Part shown: piece by piece, positions 8,580 through 20,977 of the stretch
How the letters are laid out: every line of letters starts with the position of its first letter
Numbering within the stretch: position 1 is the stretch's first letter
Source: Nematostella vectensis
Lineage: Eukaryota > Cnidaria > Anthozoa > Actiniaria > Edwardsiidae
Length of the DNA stretch: 64,000 nucleotides
Direction: 5' to 3'
Assembly (NCBI RefSeq): GCF_932526225.1
Contig: NC_064047.1
Location: 11,273,501 to 11,337,500 of the forward strand
The notes under the pieces: model-generated
What the model was told of the DNA's origin: nothing
The model's database searches: none
Seen by the model: only the letters and a program-made list of their open reading frames with translations
Translations under genes and position numbers: made by a program

Positions 8580-9598
8580 TTACGCAAATCGTGCTCGACG
8601 AAAGTGTAATGTTGCCACCACATCGCCTGATTGAAATGATATGGGGTGACCAGCATCGTCGGTTATATACACCTGGATCTTGTCGATAACTTGGAGACGT
8701 GCTGGGAAATAAAAAGAAACCTTAAAATTCCGTTACACAGCTTCCCCGTGTTTTCCTCCAGGGGTCAACATCCGCAAGAGATTGCGATTCTGATTTCCCA
8801 GTATCAGATTACCATCGGCGACATTCGTGTACACGTACATGTCCTGAAAAGGGGCTTTGCTCGTGTCGACGGGCAGGTAGGGACTCCAGACGAACGAACG
8901 AGTAGCTGGCTTGGCAGAACCATCACGAGGGACCGGGGATTCTTCGTCATAGCTCAACACCACCCATAGATGAAGAAAATGTGATGTATCGTCATACCTC
9001 GGCGGCCATTTAGTAGTAGTCTCAGTCTGTAGTTTTGTGGCTACCTCAAATCCTAAATCATTAAATCGCTCGAAACCCAAGGCTCGACCCACGCGCATGG
9101 TGATGATCAGCTGTGTCAGGTAGGCCATCTCAATTGTCACTGTTTTATCTTTTCCGTTTAACGTCAAGGTAACATGCATCACGGTTTTTCCCAGGCGTCT
9201 CCTCGTGTCCGCACGAGATTCGTTGAATTTATCAATACCCTTCTTGAGACTGGTTGCGATATCAATCCATTCTGGCTTCACGAAATCATACAACTTGATC
9301 TCGAACCATTCGTGTACAATATTGCTTTCATCAGCGACGGCATTTGGGTTGTTTTGATTAGCGTGTAGCCATGCTTTTTTCGGCACCCTGACCCACATCC
9401 AGACAATGTGTTCGTGAAGGGTAAAACTGAGCCACGTGTTGGGATAGATCAGGGACGTTAACCCGACTTCCCAGTCTCCATCACGCAAATCCAGTGTCTT
9501 TGGCGTGCGTATGGTAAATTGGAAATGGTGTTGCCCGGAAGAGCACCCTCCAAGGCATTGCTGGGTAACGTCACGTGGAAATGATGTTGGTCTGTCAT
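8580..9598 (-). pseudogene. penton/minor-capsid-like protein, first paralogue
   Basis: ATG 9598 opens with HHFHVTLPSNALEGALPGNT, then the frame shifts near 9520 into FTIRTPKTLDLRDGDWEVGL and runs about 270 codons (YPNTWLSF, PFQDMYVYTNVADGNLILG, NRNLLRMLTPGGKHGEAV). A TAA at 8733 interrupts it, after which the same frame continues to 8580 with IQVYITDDAGHPISF and ATLHFRRARFA, the usual C-terminus of the family. So one indel and one stop break an otherwise full-length gene of about 340 codons. Alignment with the next gene shows a tandem duplication. The integrase gene ends 35 bases upstream. Confidence 0.68.
8663..8669 (-). promoter_or_regulatory. TATA box of second penton-like gene
   Basis: TATATAA on the minus strand, about 85 bases upstream of ATG 8577 and inside the 3' part of the upstream paralogue. 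Confidence 0.45.
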
Positions 9599-9632
9599 GG
9601 TGCACGAAACAACTGGACCCCGGCCACGTGGA

Positions 9633-10984
9633 TCATAAGATTTTATGCACTTGTTGGGCAGGCACCCAACTGTTGTACTTGTCAGGCCATACACGCCATT
9701 GCACGAAATACTCTTCGTTCTGTCCCTTCCCTCGCGTCCTGATCACCCGTTCGATGCGGAACAGATCCCGTTGCTCGTCGAGACCGACGTGTTGCAGTTC
9801 GGGTTCCTAAAACCGGCCACCTAACCACGTTCCATCGTACTCGCGAAGTCGGTAAGCGTAGTTCTTCTGATTCGTGTTGTTGTACCGCTGACCCACCGTA
9901 AACACTTCTTCGGTCCAATTGGGAATGTACCCTTTGGCAAAGAAGTGTTTGACTTTACTGATCCGCACCCTATCCCCCACGTTAAATTTTGGTGGAGCTC
10001 TCTTCTTCTTCTTCTTTGGGCCTCCCAGTCTTTTCTTCCCGTACAAGATAGCCCACACCTCCTGAGCATCGTCGTACGTGACCACGTCCGCAGGAGCACG
10101 TCGGATGCTACGATGGTACGAATGATTGTAATTGTGCACCAATTGCGGCAACGTAATTCCATGTCCACGTAACGGCGTGTCTCCTTGTGCGTAAACCATC
10201 GCCACATCCAGGTCTTGAGAGTGCGATTGAATCGTGCGACCACAGCTTTCAATTCACTTCGCGTGGAAAAGTGTTGGATCCCTTTGGATTTGAGAAATGC
10301 TTGGAAGATTCGATTCTTGAACTCGGTGCCATCGTCCGTTTGAAGTTTTTCTGGCTGGCGACCACCCTCGAAAATCGACTCAAACGCCTCGACCAGCCGT
10401 TTGCCCGTCTTGTCCTTGAGAGAGACCACCAAAGCGTACTTGCTCAACACGTCAATCACGGTGAGTAAGTAGTTGTACCCGTCTTTGTACGAGCGTAGCG
10501 CCTGCATGTCACACAGATCCGCTTGCCATTGTTCGTCCATACCATTCACCACCACCCGTTGGCGTGGGTAGCGACGACGGTACGGTTTATGGAGCGTGTA
10601 GGTGGAATGGCTCCGAAGCCACGAATTCACTTGGGCACGACGTACTCCTTGAGAACGTACCGCTCGGACTAATTTGTCCACTCCCCCCAAGGCTGCTGGA
10701 TGATTCGGATCGTAATAAATTGGGCGAAGAAGACGACCTATCGTCTTCTGAGTCATCGTCGTCTTCTTCTTCATACTCTTCTCTTTTTCGCGCACGGACG
10801 ATGGTAGGTGTAGGAGGGGGTGGGGCTGGGGCGCCATCGAGTTGCGATGAATGAATTTCGATTCGGCCCCCGCAACACGCAAAGAGACACCGTAAACGTT
10901 CCCACACCGTACGACAATCGAAACGCGGTTGAAGAGGATCCGCACCAAAGTAACCCATGCTACAAGTGATTCCTTCCCTACCAC
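9633..10984 (-). pseudogene. retroviral-type integrase with chromodomain
   Basis: The core is open from 10984 to about 10155: YYDPNHPAALGGVDKLVRAV (zinc/N-domain side), then the DDE catalytic core with QADLCDM (D1), LQTDDGTEF (D2) and SELKAVVARFNRTLK (E). A one-base shift near 10155 moves coding to a second frame (LVHNYNHSYHRSI, KFNVGDRVRISKVKHFFAKG), which ends at a TAG at 9807. Past that stop the same frame reads LFRIERVIRTRGKGQNEEYF and WVPAQQVHKIL, a chromodomain, down to TGA 9633. A further acidic N-terminal segment (EEYEEEDDDDSEDD) lies in another frame starting at about 10957. This enzyme inserts Polinton/adintovirus DNA into the host genome. The catalytic triad is visible but the gene is broken at least twice. 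Confidence 0.83.
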
Positions 10985-10992
10985 TCCTCACC

Positions 10993-11003
10993 TTATTTAT
11001 ATA
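10993..11003 (-). promoter_or_regulatory. TATA box of integrase gene
   Basis: TATATAAATAA on the minus strand, immediately upstream of the integrase region and 40-45 bases before the acidic N-terminal frame. Confidence 0.5.
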
Positions 11004-11061
11004 CAAAAAACAACATCCTACTACCACAGAAAAGAAGGCTTTTTATTAACGGTCTTTAATT

Positions 11062-13613
11062 TTACAACTTAAAATAACCATAAGGGTAAGTGCGCATACC
11101 CCGTCGCACGCGTTTGTTGTACACGACACGAAATGTCTTGTGCGCCGGCACCGTGTGTAGAGTTCTGTCGTGCACATTGCGCTGAATGGTGTAAGGGAGA
11201 GTAACGTGACGCTCTTCCGCCACAGCGCCTTCAACGCGCAAGAGTTCCAACATGCTGGTCAGGTTCACGATATCAGCCGTACGAAGGTTGATGTGAAGTC
11301 CCTTCACTTTACACGTGGAATGACCCTGTTGCGTGGTGTACCCGTAACTCTTGGGTCCCGTGGACGAATAACGATCGATAAAGTCTCCTGGCTCCAACTC
11401 GCTCGTCAGGTCTCCTAGATAGTTCCCGAGCGGCGGTTTCCACTCTCCAGGGCGGTGTAAGAAAATGACGCTGTCCGTGTCGTGATACAGACAACGTTCC
11501 CCTAGCCCGTCCGTGGTGAAGGCTGCAATCACCACGTTGGTGTGGGGTTTCAACTCTTGAAACTTTTACCCCAGCCTGTAATGAACTTGGATGAGGTCGT
11601 TGTTCACGATGAGCACATCATTCACCTCGATACTGTCGTTGTTCAGCAGGGCAAAGTAGGCCTTGGGGTCGTCCACGTACTCGGTACGTTGGGGGTTGGG
11701 CTGCTCACCAAACTTTCCCCACATACAATGCAGGCCCATCTTTGCCACGGAGCGGAGGCCTGGGTTCTTCTCGATCTTGCTAGGATCCATACGGACGCCT
11801 TGGTGGCGTTCGTAATCGTCGACGTACTGCATCTTGTCGGCGTCGGTGGTGCACCAGCTGGGCCACCCCGAAGCTTCTTGTTTGTACTTCAAGAAGGTCT
11901 TGATGTACTCTTCAAACAACCGTGCCCAGCGCTCCCAATGCCACACCTCGTACACACGGATCACGTGGTAGCCTTTCTCTAGAGCTTTGTAAATCTCGGG
12001 GTGGGCCCACGTTCCCGTGAACACACCACGAGACATCCCCCACGAGAGCTCGCAGTTCGGGGTGCGTGTTGAGTTGCTCGTCAAACTGGCACTCCCACAC
12101 CTCCTCGTAGTTGTAGCCCTGGGCTTTGAGACGCAACTCCACCGCACGCGTATGCTCGCGAAGCTCTTGCATCGTGGTGTTTGTCAAAGGGTTAACAGTG
12201 TGAGGCTAAAAACACGTGGTGCAACCGTGGTAGAAACACCCGTGGTACTGGTACACCGTGTTGGTAGACTCGCCGTACCCGTCCACCTTGATCCGCCCTG
12301 CCAAGCGTACTTCGCCACGGTTCCCGGAATGCTGAATAAACACTCCTTTTCCCTCGCGATGTTCGATGTACTTCAACCACTGCAACGCTTTCAGAGATTG
12401 CACGTCGTGGCCACGGTACCCCCGCGTGGGTATCAGTCCAATAGTCTTTCCCTCCAGAAACTTGGTGCGCAGGATACGGCTGGACAGCAAAGCAATGGTG
12501 ATGGCCACATGAAACGGGTGAAGACCTGCAGCGGCCATGATGAGCTTGTCGAAAGCGAGTACCGCTCTCTTGAGCACCTCAACGTCCAGATGACAGTACG
12601 AAGCGAGGTCCTCTTGCAAGTTAAACACGGCGCCACGAGCCACTTCGGCTTGGTGACAGGCACGTAGGGTGTGGGCATCGTCTTCTTTCATCCCTTGAAG
12701 GTCGTAATAGCTCAAGTCGGGCATGGGACCCACGTAGTCTTGGTGCTCGGGGGTGTTGAAAAAATGAGGAAACGTTCCCTTTTGGGTCACGTGATCAAAC
12801 CCAAGAGCTTTGGGGAGCTTGCTCAAAGGCATCTGCAGAAAGTTCACGGTGCACTTCATGTCGATCCCCAACGACTTTATTTTCAGGTACATCACCTTTC
12901 CTCCGGTGAAAATCACTTCGGGTTTAAAGCCATTCGTAAAAAGGTATCCGAGGATGAAATAGGAATCGTAACCTTTGAAATTGTGAGCCAAACACGTGTA
13001 GCCAGCATTACTCCCATTGAACAGCCAGTCGCAAAACGCTTGTACCGTGCTTGTACCACCCCTTGCAGGTCTCACACAGTTTTTGCACCCCGACAAAATT
13101 CACAGTGTGCTTGGCTTCCAGAGGCATGGCCTCGAAATCAAAGATGATCAAAGGCATCGAATCGTCATCATAGTCAAGGCTGTTCTTCTTTTTCGAGGGA
13201 GCATCGTCACCCACCGTCAAGTAACACAAATGATCGGGTGGGACCACTTCCTTGCACACGGAGCACTTGTACACACACACACACACATGCTCTTCTCCTA
13301 CCTTTCGATTCGGATCCATCATATCAACGCGTTTACCACACGTCTCGCACTTGTGGTACCGTTGGCAATACGACCAAGAGTCCTGGGGTTCACTGTCACG
13401 ACCACGCCTTTTGGCTCTTCGAGGCTTGACACGTCGGTGGTTCTCGAAACACGTCTGCGTGCGAAAGTACTGGCGACACTCGTCACAATACTGCCACTCC
13501 CAACGATGGTCTTGTTCGTCAGGTGGAACCAAGGGAGAACACTCTTGCTCACCACACCCATAGCACAGGTTGTTACACTTGTGATTTTTTCGATCGTACC
13601 CCTTTTGACCCAT
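11062..13613 (-). pseudogene. family B DNA polymerase (protein-primed type), broken
   Basis: ATG 13613 starts a Cys-rich N-terminus (CNNLCYGCG, CDEC, CETCG, CSVC) followed by ExoI (IIFDFEAMP). The frame shifts near 13050. The next segment carries ExoII (HNFKGYDSYFIL) and ExoIII (YCHLDVEVL). Short frames at 12187-11912 and about 12060-11566 hold the region around KAQGYNYEEVWEC and TGTWAHPEIYKALEKGY. The last (11553-11062) holds motif C, YHDTDSV. Between about 12050 and 12030 the block that should contain motif A and the FFGGRTNA-type region is missing, a deletion of roughly 100-130 residues. A few residues are also lost before motif C. This enzyme copies the viral genome; this copy lacks a catalytic Asp region. 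Confidence 0.85.
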
Positions 13614-13641
13614 TGTAATAATACAAATAGTTAATAAAACG

Positions 13642-13648
13642 TTTATAA
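13642..13648 (-). promoter_or_regulatory. TATA box of polymerase gene
   Basis: TTATAAA on the minus strand about 30 bases upstream of ATG 13613. Confidence 0.45.
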
Positions 13649-13918
13649 CCAAACAAATGTCTCAATTTGACACGCAATGTCTCTGGTCAGACCCCAAAAT
13701 TCTTCCTTTCTTCCCCGCAACAAGCCAGGTAGCTCCACCTTCCGGAGCATCGTTAAAATATCCATGGGAGTTAGACAGTCCAACAAATCTTGAATGTAAG
13801 ATTTCCAATGACCTTGCACAGCAAGCCCTAGTCTATCAATCAGCTTTTGCAGACCCTCCCATGCCAATTCCATATAGTTCTTCAAGGTTAGCCCTATAAA
13901 ACATCTGATTCCATCCAT
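13643..13918 (-). CDS. small viral ORF of unknown function
   Basis: About 91 residues beginning MDGIRCFIGL, with a helical, Leu-rich middle (LQKLIDRLGLAV, MDILTMLRKVELPGLL). I do not recognise it. It lies directly upstream of the polymerase gene on the same strand, next to an acidic ORF that ends about 20 bases away in another frame. It could be a separate small protein or the C-terminus of that acidic gene after an indel. The overlap with the polymerase TATA box argues for weak constraint at its 3' end. Confidence 0.35.
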   Translation of the reverse strand: MDGIRCFIGLTLKNYMELAWEGLQKLIDRLGLAVQGHWKSYIQDLLDCLTPMDILTMLRKVELPGLLRGRKEEFWGLTRDIACQIETFVWL

Positions 13919-13943
13919 CTTGGCCACGGGGTACTACGCAAGT

Positions 13944-14285
13944 TCACTCTCCCATCTCTCCAAAGACCAACGCCTCCACATAATGACCCACGACATGCAT
14001 GACGTTATACGTGTCAACCACATCGTAAGTTGCCTGAGGTTCATCAAGTTCGTTATAAGACTCCATAGACTCTTCCTTCTCCCCCTCCTCTTCCTCATCG
14101 CTAGTGTCACTCTCGACGACAACTACTTTCTCGGCTTCTTCGCCATCGGTATCACTTCCACTACATCCAGCATCTCCTCCTCCTCCTCCTCCTCCTCTAC
14201 TTCTTCTTCTTTGGGCGGGGGAACGGGAACGCTTACGTTTACGCAAGTTGTAGGGAGCTTCTTGCCTTTGCCCTTTAACTTTCTT
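13944..14285 (-). pseudogene. acidic protein with nuclear-localisation-like N-terminus
   Basis: The frame reads a basic start (PSKKKKVKGQ, LRKRKRSRSPAQRRRSRGG), a Gly run, then acidic stretches (SDTDGEEAEKVVVVESD, SDEEEEGEKEESMESY) and a hydrophobic C-terminus (MHVVGHYVEALVFGEMGE). No ATG is in frame near the start; one at about 14308 is one base out of frame, so a 5' indel is likely. It is the most upstream viral gene seen. A regulatory or DNA-associated role is only a guess from composition. Confidence 0.4.
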
Positions 14286-14309
14286 CTTCTTGGAGGGTGG
14301 TGTTCATAG

Positions 14310-14925
14310 TGGCACTGCCTTCGTCTTCTTTGCTTCCTTCGGAGGCTCCGCCTACACGAACCGGTCGCATTTCTTGTTTGGAGGTCTCACGTCACACGCA
14401 AAATACACGCGACCGTTGGAAAACTGACCGCGGCTCACCCCGACACGGCAAATGAGGTTATGTTCACACACTGGAAAATCGGTGACGTTAACTCCTGAAA
14501 TAAAAGCCACACCCTATCTGACCTTTTGAAAAATCGACAGGAGTACCGCACTTTAAGGCAGACCCTACTTTTTTTTACCTCTACGTCACAAAAACGCTTC
14601 ATCATCAACAAACAAAGCACCAATGTTCTTCGCTTCAAAATTTCCATCTTATATATTCTTTTTAGGGTATCCCATAATTTAACAGCAGTCATATCGCGAC
14701 GCATGCGTAAGAGCAGAGTCCAAGCGTGGCTAATTTGCATTGATAAACACGGCTTTGACAAGCTTTATGTATCGAGCTGAAAATACAATGAAACGTTTTT
14801 GGAGCAGCTAAGAACAGCGCTAAACAGCTAAGGCTCAAATTTTCACAGTTAGTTCTTGTTGATATTTTCTATCCATTTCGGGTTTATAGTTCCGCAATTC
14901 TGTTTATATTTTGCACGGCGACGTG
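14310..14925. other. no gene seen; right boundary zone of viral element
   Basis: No motif I recognise on either strand, only short frames. I looked for an inverted copy of the 1.6-2.1 kb sequence here and saw none, so the ends of the viral element are undefined. Confidence 0.4.
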
Positions 14926-15126
14926 ATGAAGTTTGCGAAAGTTTGTCTTGCCGTCCTTGTTTTGACTGTATGTGTTTGTCTCCGTGGTTCATTTGGTGGA
15001 AAGTGTGAGAAAAGTGGAAAAACGAGGTCAACAGAAGACAAACCATTTATTATGAATGAAAATAATGAAGATTTTAAAAATATTTTTGAATTTAATCATA
15101 CATTTTTTAGTATTAGGAAACATTAA
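14926..15126 (+). CDS. small secreted-type peptide ORF
   Basis: ATG 14926 opens 66 codons. The first 20 residues are a strong signal peptide (MKFAKVCLAVLVLTVCVCLR), with a likely cut before SFGGKCEKSGK. The rest is polar and AT-rich (NENNEDFKNIFEFNHTFF) and may be intron read-through, so this could be the first exon of a secreted-protein gene. The mature part has only one cysteine, which argues against a disulphide-rich peptide. Not recognised. Confidence 0.35.
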   Translation: MKFAKVCLAVLVLTVCVCLRGSFGGKCEKSGKTRSTEDKPFIMNENNEDFKNIFEFNHTFFSIRKH

Positions 15127-15818
15127 AGTATACATATTATTACTTTTACAAATAAATATAATCCCAATATACCTAACACGCAATGGTAATATTCAATTAT
15201 AATATGAAATACCCTTTTTTAATGTAACTTCTTTAAAATGAACCAAACCCTTGTTTGATTCACACAATCCTTTTCTGCCTTTCCAAAATAAAGACTCTTT
15301 ATTCATCATTATTTATCATATTATCCTCTATTTTTAACAATGCAAAAAAACAGACAAGCCACTTACATAAAATGAATGTCCCACTAAGTCAAAACTTAAC
15401 AAGGCAAGTAGATGATAACATCACAACTTCCATATTAAAATTAAGGATTTAAAGTATATACAGACCGTTTTTTTCTGTTTCTATTTCTAATAGGCAAATC
15501 TTCAAAGGGGGGGGGGGCTTACTGCAACATCTCGGATCGTGCCATGCAAGAAACAAGAGTTTCAGCAATAATTTGTTAATTGCATCTCCCTTTGCTCAAG
15601 TTAAATGCCCACCTCCAGGGAATGCTGGGTAGACCCCACCTACCATGGAATTCCAGTCTTTCTTTATTACCACCCTAACAATCATGCATAATATTTGAAA
15701 TGATGATGATGATATATTATAAAATTTCTAAAATGTATATGATTGTATATTATAATAGAATGATGTAAAATATTACAATTCTTCAATAAGTATATATGTT
15801 ATAATTTTCCAATTTCAG
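15127..15818. other. AT-rich intergenic DNA
   Basis: No coding frame of note; a G-run at about 15508-15517 and a TGATGA run near 15704. Confidence 0.5.
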
Positions 15819-17157
15819 ATTTGCATGATAGCAACATCACCCGTTCTAAGGCTATGCCAGTCTATCCAGGATGCAAAAGACAACCTAGAAAGTGATTCAG
15901 TCACAGTTACCAGACTCTCTGCCATCCTTGCAAGGCTGGAACAAAACATAAGGATGATATTTTCGAGAATGGAAAACCTCAATGCAAGGCAGACCATACA
16001 GACCAAATTTGGTCTGGTCAACATAGACAATCAAGGCAATGTCCAAATAGATAGCAGTGTTTGGGAAAAGATGTTTGTTTCCATCAATGAGCTAGATCAG
16101 TTAAAAGGTATCCTATTGTGACAGCTACATAATACACTATAATGCTGGCCCCCTGGGCCACTCCCCTGGATACACCCCTGTACTCATATTGTTATCATAC
16201 TTTTCACAAAGGTGAATGCTTTTTTTTCTATCAGTTAAAATAATTATAATACAAAGTATAGTAGTAGGGCCCTAGGTTAGGAAAGTATATTTATGGTATT
16301 GTATTGTTCAGAAACATAAAACATGATTATATTTCATTCCAGATCATTCATTTGAAGACTTGATAACACAATTCCAATCTTCACTATATGAATATTATGA
16401 AACCAATGAAGGCCCACCCTTGTACTCCCCTGCGTTGATGCGAGACTTTGTGGAAGAACATGTATGTGGATTGTATGAAATTATTCTAAACTCAATTATA
16501 AAAGATACCACTTCAAAAAAAAAGGAAGCAACTACAAGAGCAAAGGACTGTTGCCATTCTTCACATCCTAGCATACTTCAGGTATAAACTATCTAAAAAT
16601 ACAGCTGACAAAGTGTTCTTGGGGGTTTGTTTGAACCCTCTAAAAAACAAATGCTATAGGCCTGTGGTATCACATAAAAATTCGCTTGACATGTACTAGA
16701 CTATATGCTTTGCTTATCCTACCTACTTGAACAACTACTTTGATCCTTTTTCTGTTATTGTCTGTAGATCACAGAAGACCTCTCAATTTAATAAGGACGT
16801 TGGTGCATTTCTTCACCACCATGGAGCATCAAGGTCTGCAATCAACACTAGACCAGTGCTAGGTGAGTGCAAGGAACATAATTAAAAATGACATCTAGTG
16901 TATCCCTTTGAACAATCTAAATCCACAAGATATTGAAACTTTGGTGGGTGACATGGAATTGGAAGACCTGTGTTCAAAAATCCTGCTTTTTTCAGGATAC
17001 AGTGTGGCACCAAGGACACTTGACAGGCAAAAAAAAAAAAAACACAAAAAAGGAACTACCCAAATCAGCTGCAGGAACATCTAAAATATGCAGTTGATGT
17101 AAGCTTATTTTTGTCACAACTGACTTTGATTTTAATGTTATATACAGACCTAACCAT

Positions 17158-17510
<353 letters not shown>

Positions 17511-20129
17511 GCGTTGCTACAGGAATAGGAATTAAGCGTTTACATGCACTGCACAATGTCTGAGGAAGGGATTTAGGAAATTCTAGAGTGGTGGGAATGG
17601 GGGTGTATTTCTACTAATAAACATTTCAAAGTATAGTCAATTTCCAAATTTAAATATTTTTCTTTCTTTGTTTTATCTTATAGGAGAAGGGCTTCATAAT
17701 GCTGCTTATAGATGACTTTCACAATATTCACACTGTGCGACTGCCAGGGAGTGATATGAAACTATCAGTGGCTACCCATATGACCTCTTCACTGTTAGAT
17801 ATCCACCCTTCTATCAAAGCCCCAAAGGTGCCTAAAAGTATTGATGCTGTTCATTTCTCCATCTGTTTCAATGAATGGAATCATGCAAAAATGTGTTTGG
17901 GGGATCTCAGTTGGAAATCTCCTAACCATTGCTGAAAAGTTGAAGGAGTGGCAAACTTCCTTCTTCAGCTCAGTTCCAGGTTATAGAAAGCTAAATGGAG
18001 AGTCAGTGCAGAGTCAACTCGATGAATTTTGTGTTTACCATGACTTAGCACATGAAGAACTATGCAAGCTAAACAGTTGTCGACTAGTCGATGAATTCGA
18101 ACATCCATTAAAGTCCATGGAAAACTATAAGTTTGCACTTGACCACACAATTAGCAGTGCTGGACAACCATTATTAAACTACACCAAGGAATATGCACTT
18201 CCCTGCCCTGGAGATTGGCCTACCTGGTTTTACTTCAAGAAACTTGTTGCGCAACAAAGTAACATATATGCATCATTAATTCCTGAGCAAGGACCCTTTC
18301 ATGTCAGTTTGAATGCAGTAGAGGACATTATAACAACTTATCACTTCTTTTTTTCAAGGATATATACAGATGTATTTGGAGGTATCCTGCCAGTGAAACC
18401 AAAGCCATTCAGATCAAATCTGGTCTTGATTGGCACTCTCCTTGGCTGGCTACTGATCCGAGATAAAGTTCTTGGAAAACTTAAACTGTGCAAAGACATG
18501 GAATTTGCATGCATACTCAATATCCTTGATGAAGTTCTCCCTCTATTTATTTTTCAATATGGAGTTATTTTCCGTTCTGGTGACCTAGAACATTATGAGT
18601 CAATCATGTTCAGATTCCTGATCCTATTTATCATCTGGAACCGCCATCACTATGACAGGTCAACCCTGTCAATGTTAAACGATTTATGCCACCAACGAAA
18701 TTTTTTTACTCGAATACTACAACTTTAAAAAGAAATGGCTTGCAATCATCACCGAGAAAAAAGTGGAGATTTGGCACTCCCTGTTACGTTTCCATATACG
18801 CGATTACTACAAAGCCAACCAGATTAGAGATACAGCAATTGGTCTTACAACATCAAAAACTGCAAAATCATTCTTTGCAAATTTTATTCGACCATATCTA
18901 AGAGGAACAAATTCAGAAAGAAATATAAAATTGATTGCTGGGAGGTCAGCTGAGACACTGCTGAAGCTATTTGTTAGCATTGCACAGAATCTAGGACAAT
19001 CAAGAAAACTTCCTCAAGAAACAACCAGGCAGGGGACTCCAAAAGGAAAGCCTCAGTTTTATATCAAGACATTTGATACCACAGTAGAGAACAAGGCCTT
19101 ACCTCTTTCCTACAAATTTTGTAATGAATATCCAGAAAGACATGTCAGATACAAGAAGATGATGAAGTTGTTAGACTCCCATGCTTCCATGCCTACCATA
19201 AATCTTGTTTAGTTCAATCTGGTAATAAGTGTTCCCACTGCTTCAAGCCACTCAGTGATCATCTTTCAAAACTAGCAACTGCTTTCAATACTACTCTCAT
19301 AACTCCCACAAACTCCTCTCCATCCAGGAATACTGCTGAACTTAATGCAAATGACAATGATGATGAAATTCCTGTAGTAAGCACAAAGGATCCTGACTTT
19401 TATGACTCAGAACAATGGGCAAACTATGTTGACAGCATCTTAGAAGGAATAACTGTCCCCCAACCTTCTCAGACACCACAATCTACAACACCCAGCCAAA
19501 CTTCTGCATCAACAAGACAACAAAGTCACTCAAACCAGCAGCATGCAGCTACTTCAGCAATTAATAGAACATTTAAAATTACAACATTGAATGTGTCTGG
19601 TTGTAAAATTTGGCTGTTTGAGAACAGTATCTCCCAATCTACCCTAAATGGGCGAAACGGATCAAATGCCTGCACTTTATTGCTATTATTTTAGCCAAAA
19701 CAGTCATTTCTAATTTAGGAACACTTGCATTTCCAATTGCCCAGTTGTCACCAGTTTGGGGAGTGATTATGTGTTATTGCATTTCTCATGGAAATAGAGT
19801 TCACCAACAAGTCACAGGAGGCCGGGGCTATTAATTTCAGAGTTCAAGATGCTGCTGTGCATCTATCTTCAATTGGCACAATTACGGTAGAAGACTCCTT
19901 TGATGTAGACTTTGTGTGTCAGAATCCACAAGTCCCACAGTCATCACTTAGGTTCTACCTCCAGCGTCTAGTGAGAGAACCCAATATCGCTGCACTCGTA
20001 ATAATCAATGGCCTATCTGTATGTTTCCTTGGAAGAGGGAATGAAGTGCTTCTCCTTGATAGCCATTTGCATGGAACTTTTGGTGCCCTTGTTGGTAAAG
20101 CTGCACTCAAGATATTGAGCAATATTTAA

Positions 20130-20970
20130 CTATATGTAAGCAGTGGTTAAGTCCTAATGTAATTATGTGTACAGTTTTATAAGTTTTGTTTAGAATTACA
20201 GTACTTTATTTGCTATTGCTGTCAGCAACATGCTAGTAAACACCCGACTAAGTTTTTGACAAGTTTCTATCAGGTTTTAGACAGTCTGTTACACAAGTTG
20301 AGTAAACTTCATATGTAAAGGATGTCAAAAACACAACAGAATCTTGTCAACTTAGATGAGTGTTCATGGTAGCACATGTCTAAATTAATATTACAATGAA
20401 TTTTGAGTACTTTACAGCGATGAGAATTTGTATGAATAACAGCAGGCGATATTTGACTGATATGAAATAGTGGACTTCATTCGGGATAATTCAGAGCTGC
20501 ATTTACAAATTTACTCACGTAACCGTGACGCAGCCCCTTTGAGAAAAATATTAGAAAAGTACTTCTAAGGCAATGTTAGAAAGAAAAATTCGAGACAGGA
20601 TTAAGAATTAATAAGGGCTCATTATTTTGTGTTATGAAAGCAAAAAGTTACAGGTTTCATACAAGCTATCTGCTAATGAATAAGTCTCATATCCATAAAA
20701 TTAGGGAAAGAGGGAAGAATAAAACAGATAAGTAAACGCGAGGCGGAACAAAGGAAGTGATAAAAAAAAAAAACAGGAAATTGAGTTGTGCTTACCTCCG
20801 CTTCGTTTCGCATCCCTTATAAAAGTCGCTGAAGCATAGATTGGTAAAATAAATGATCAGGGACGAAAGGAACCTTCTCTCTTTCTTTAGATTATAAACA
20901 TTACTCAATGGCAAGAAATTAAAGTGCACATTTCTCCCATTTTCCTCTCTTGTTTATGCTTCCATGTGGT
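20130..20970. other. AT-rich intergenic DNA
   Basis: No coding frame, repeat or RNA gene seen. Confidence 0.5.
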
Positions 20971-20977
20971 AGAACGT

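Noticed and set aside
12017-13634. Plus-strand frames of 158-216 codons opposite the polymerase gene
   Set aside because: They are antisense to recognisable polymerase motifs and contain none of their own.
2101-14285. Sequencing error as the cause of all viral frameshifts
   Set aside because: Large deletions in the capsid, polymerase and ATPase genes and several substitution-type stops show real decay, and a 2.6-kb frame at 48.6 kb in the same window is clean.
1600-14900. Terminal inverted repeats of the Maverick
   Set aside because: By eye no inverted match was found between 1.6-2.1 and 14.3-14.9 kb; ends may be deleted or lie outside the parts compared.
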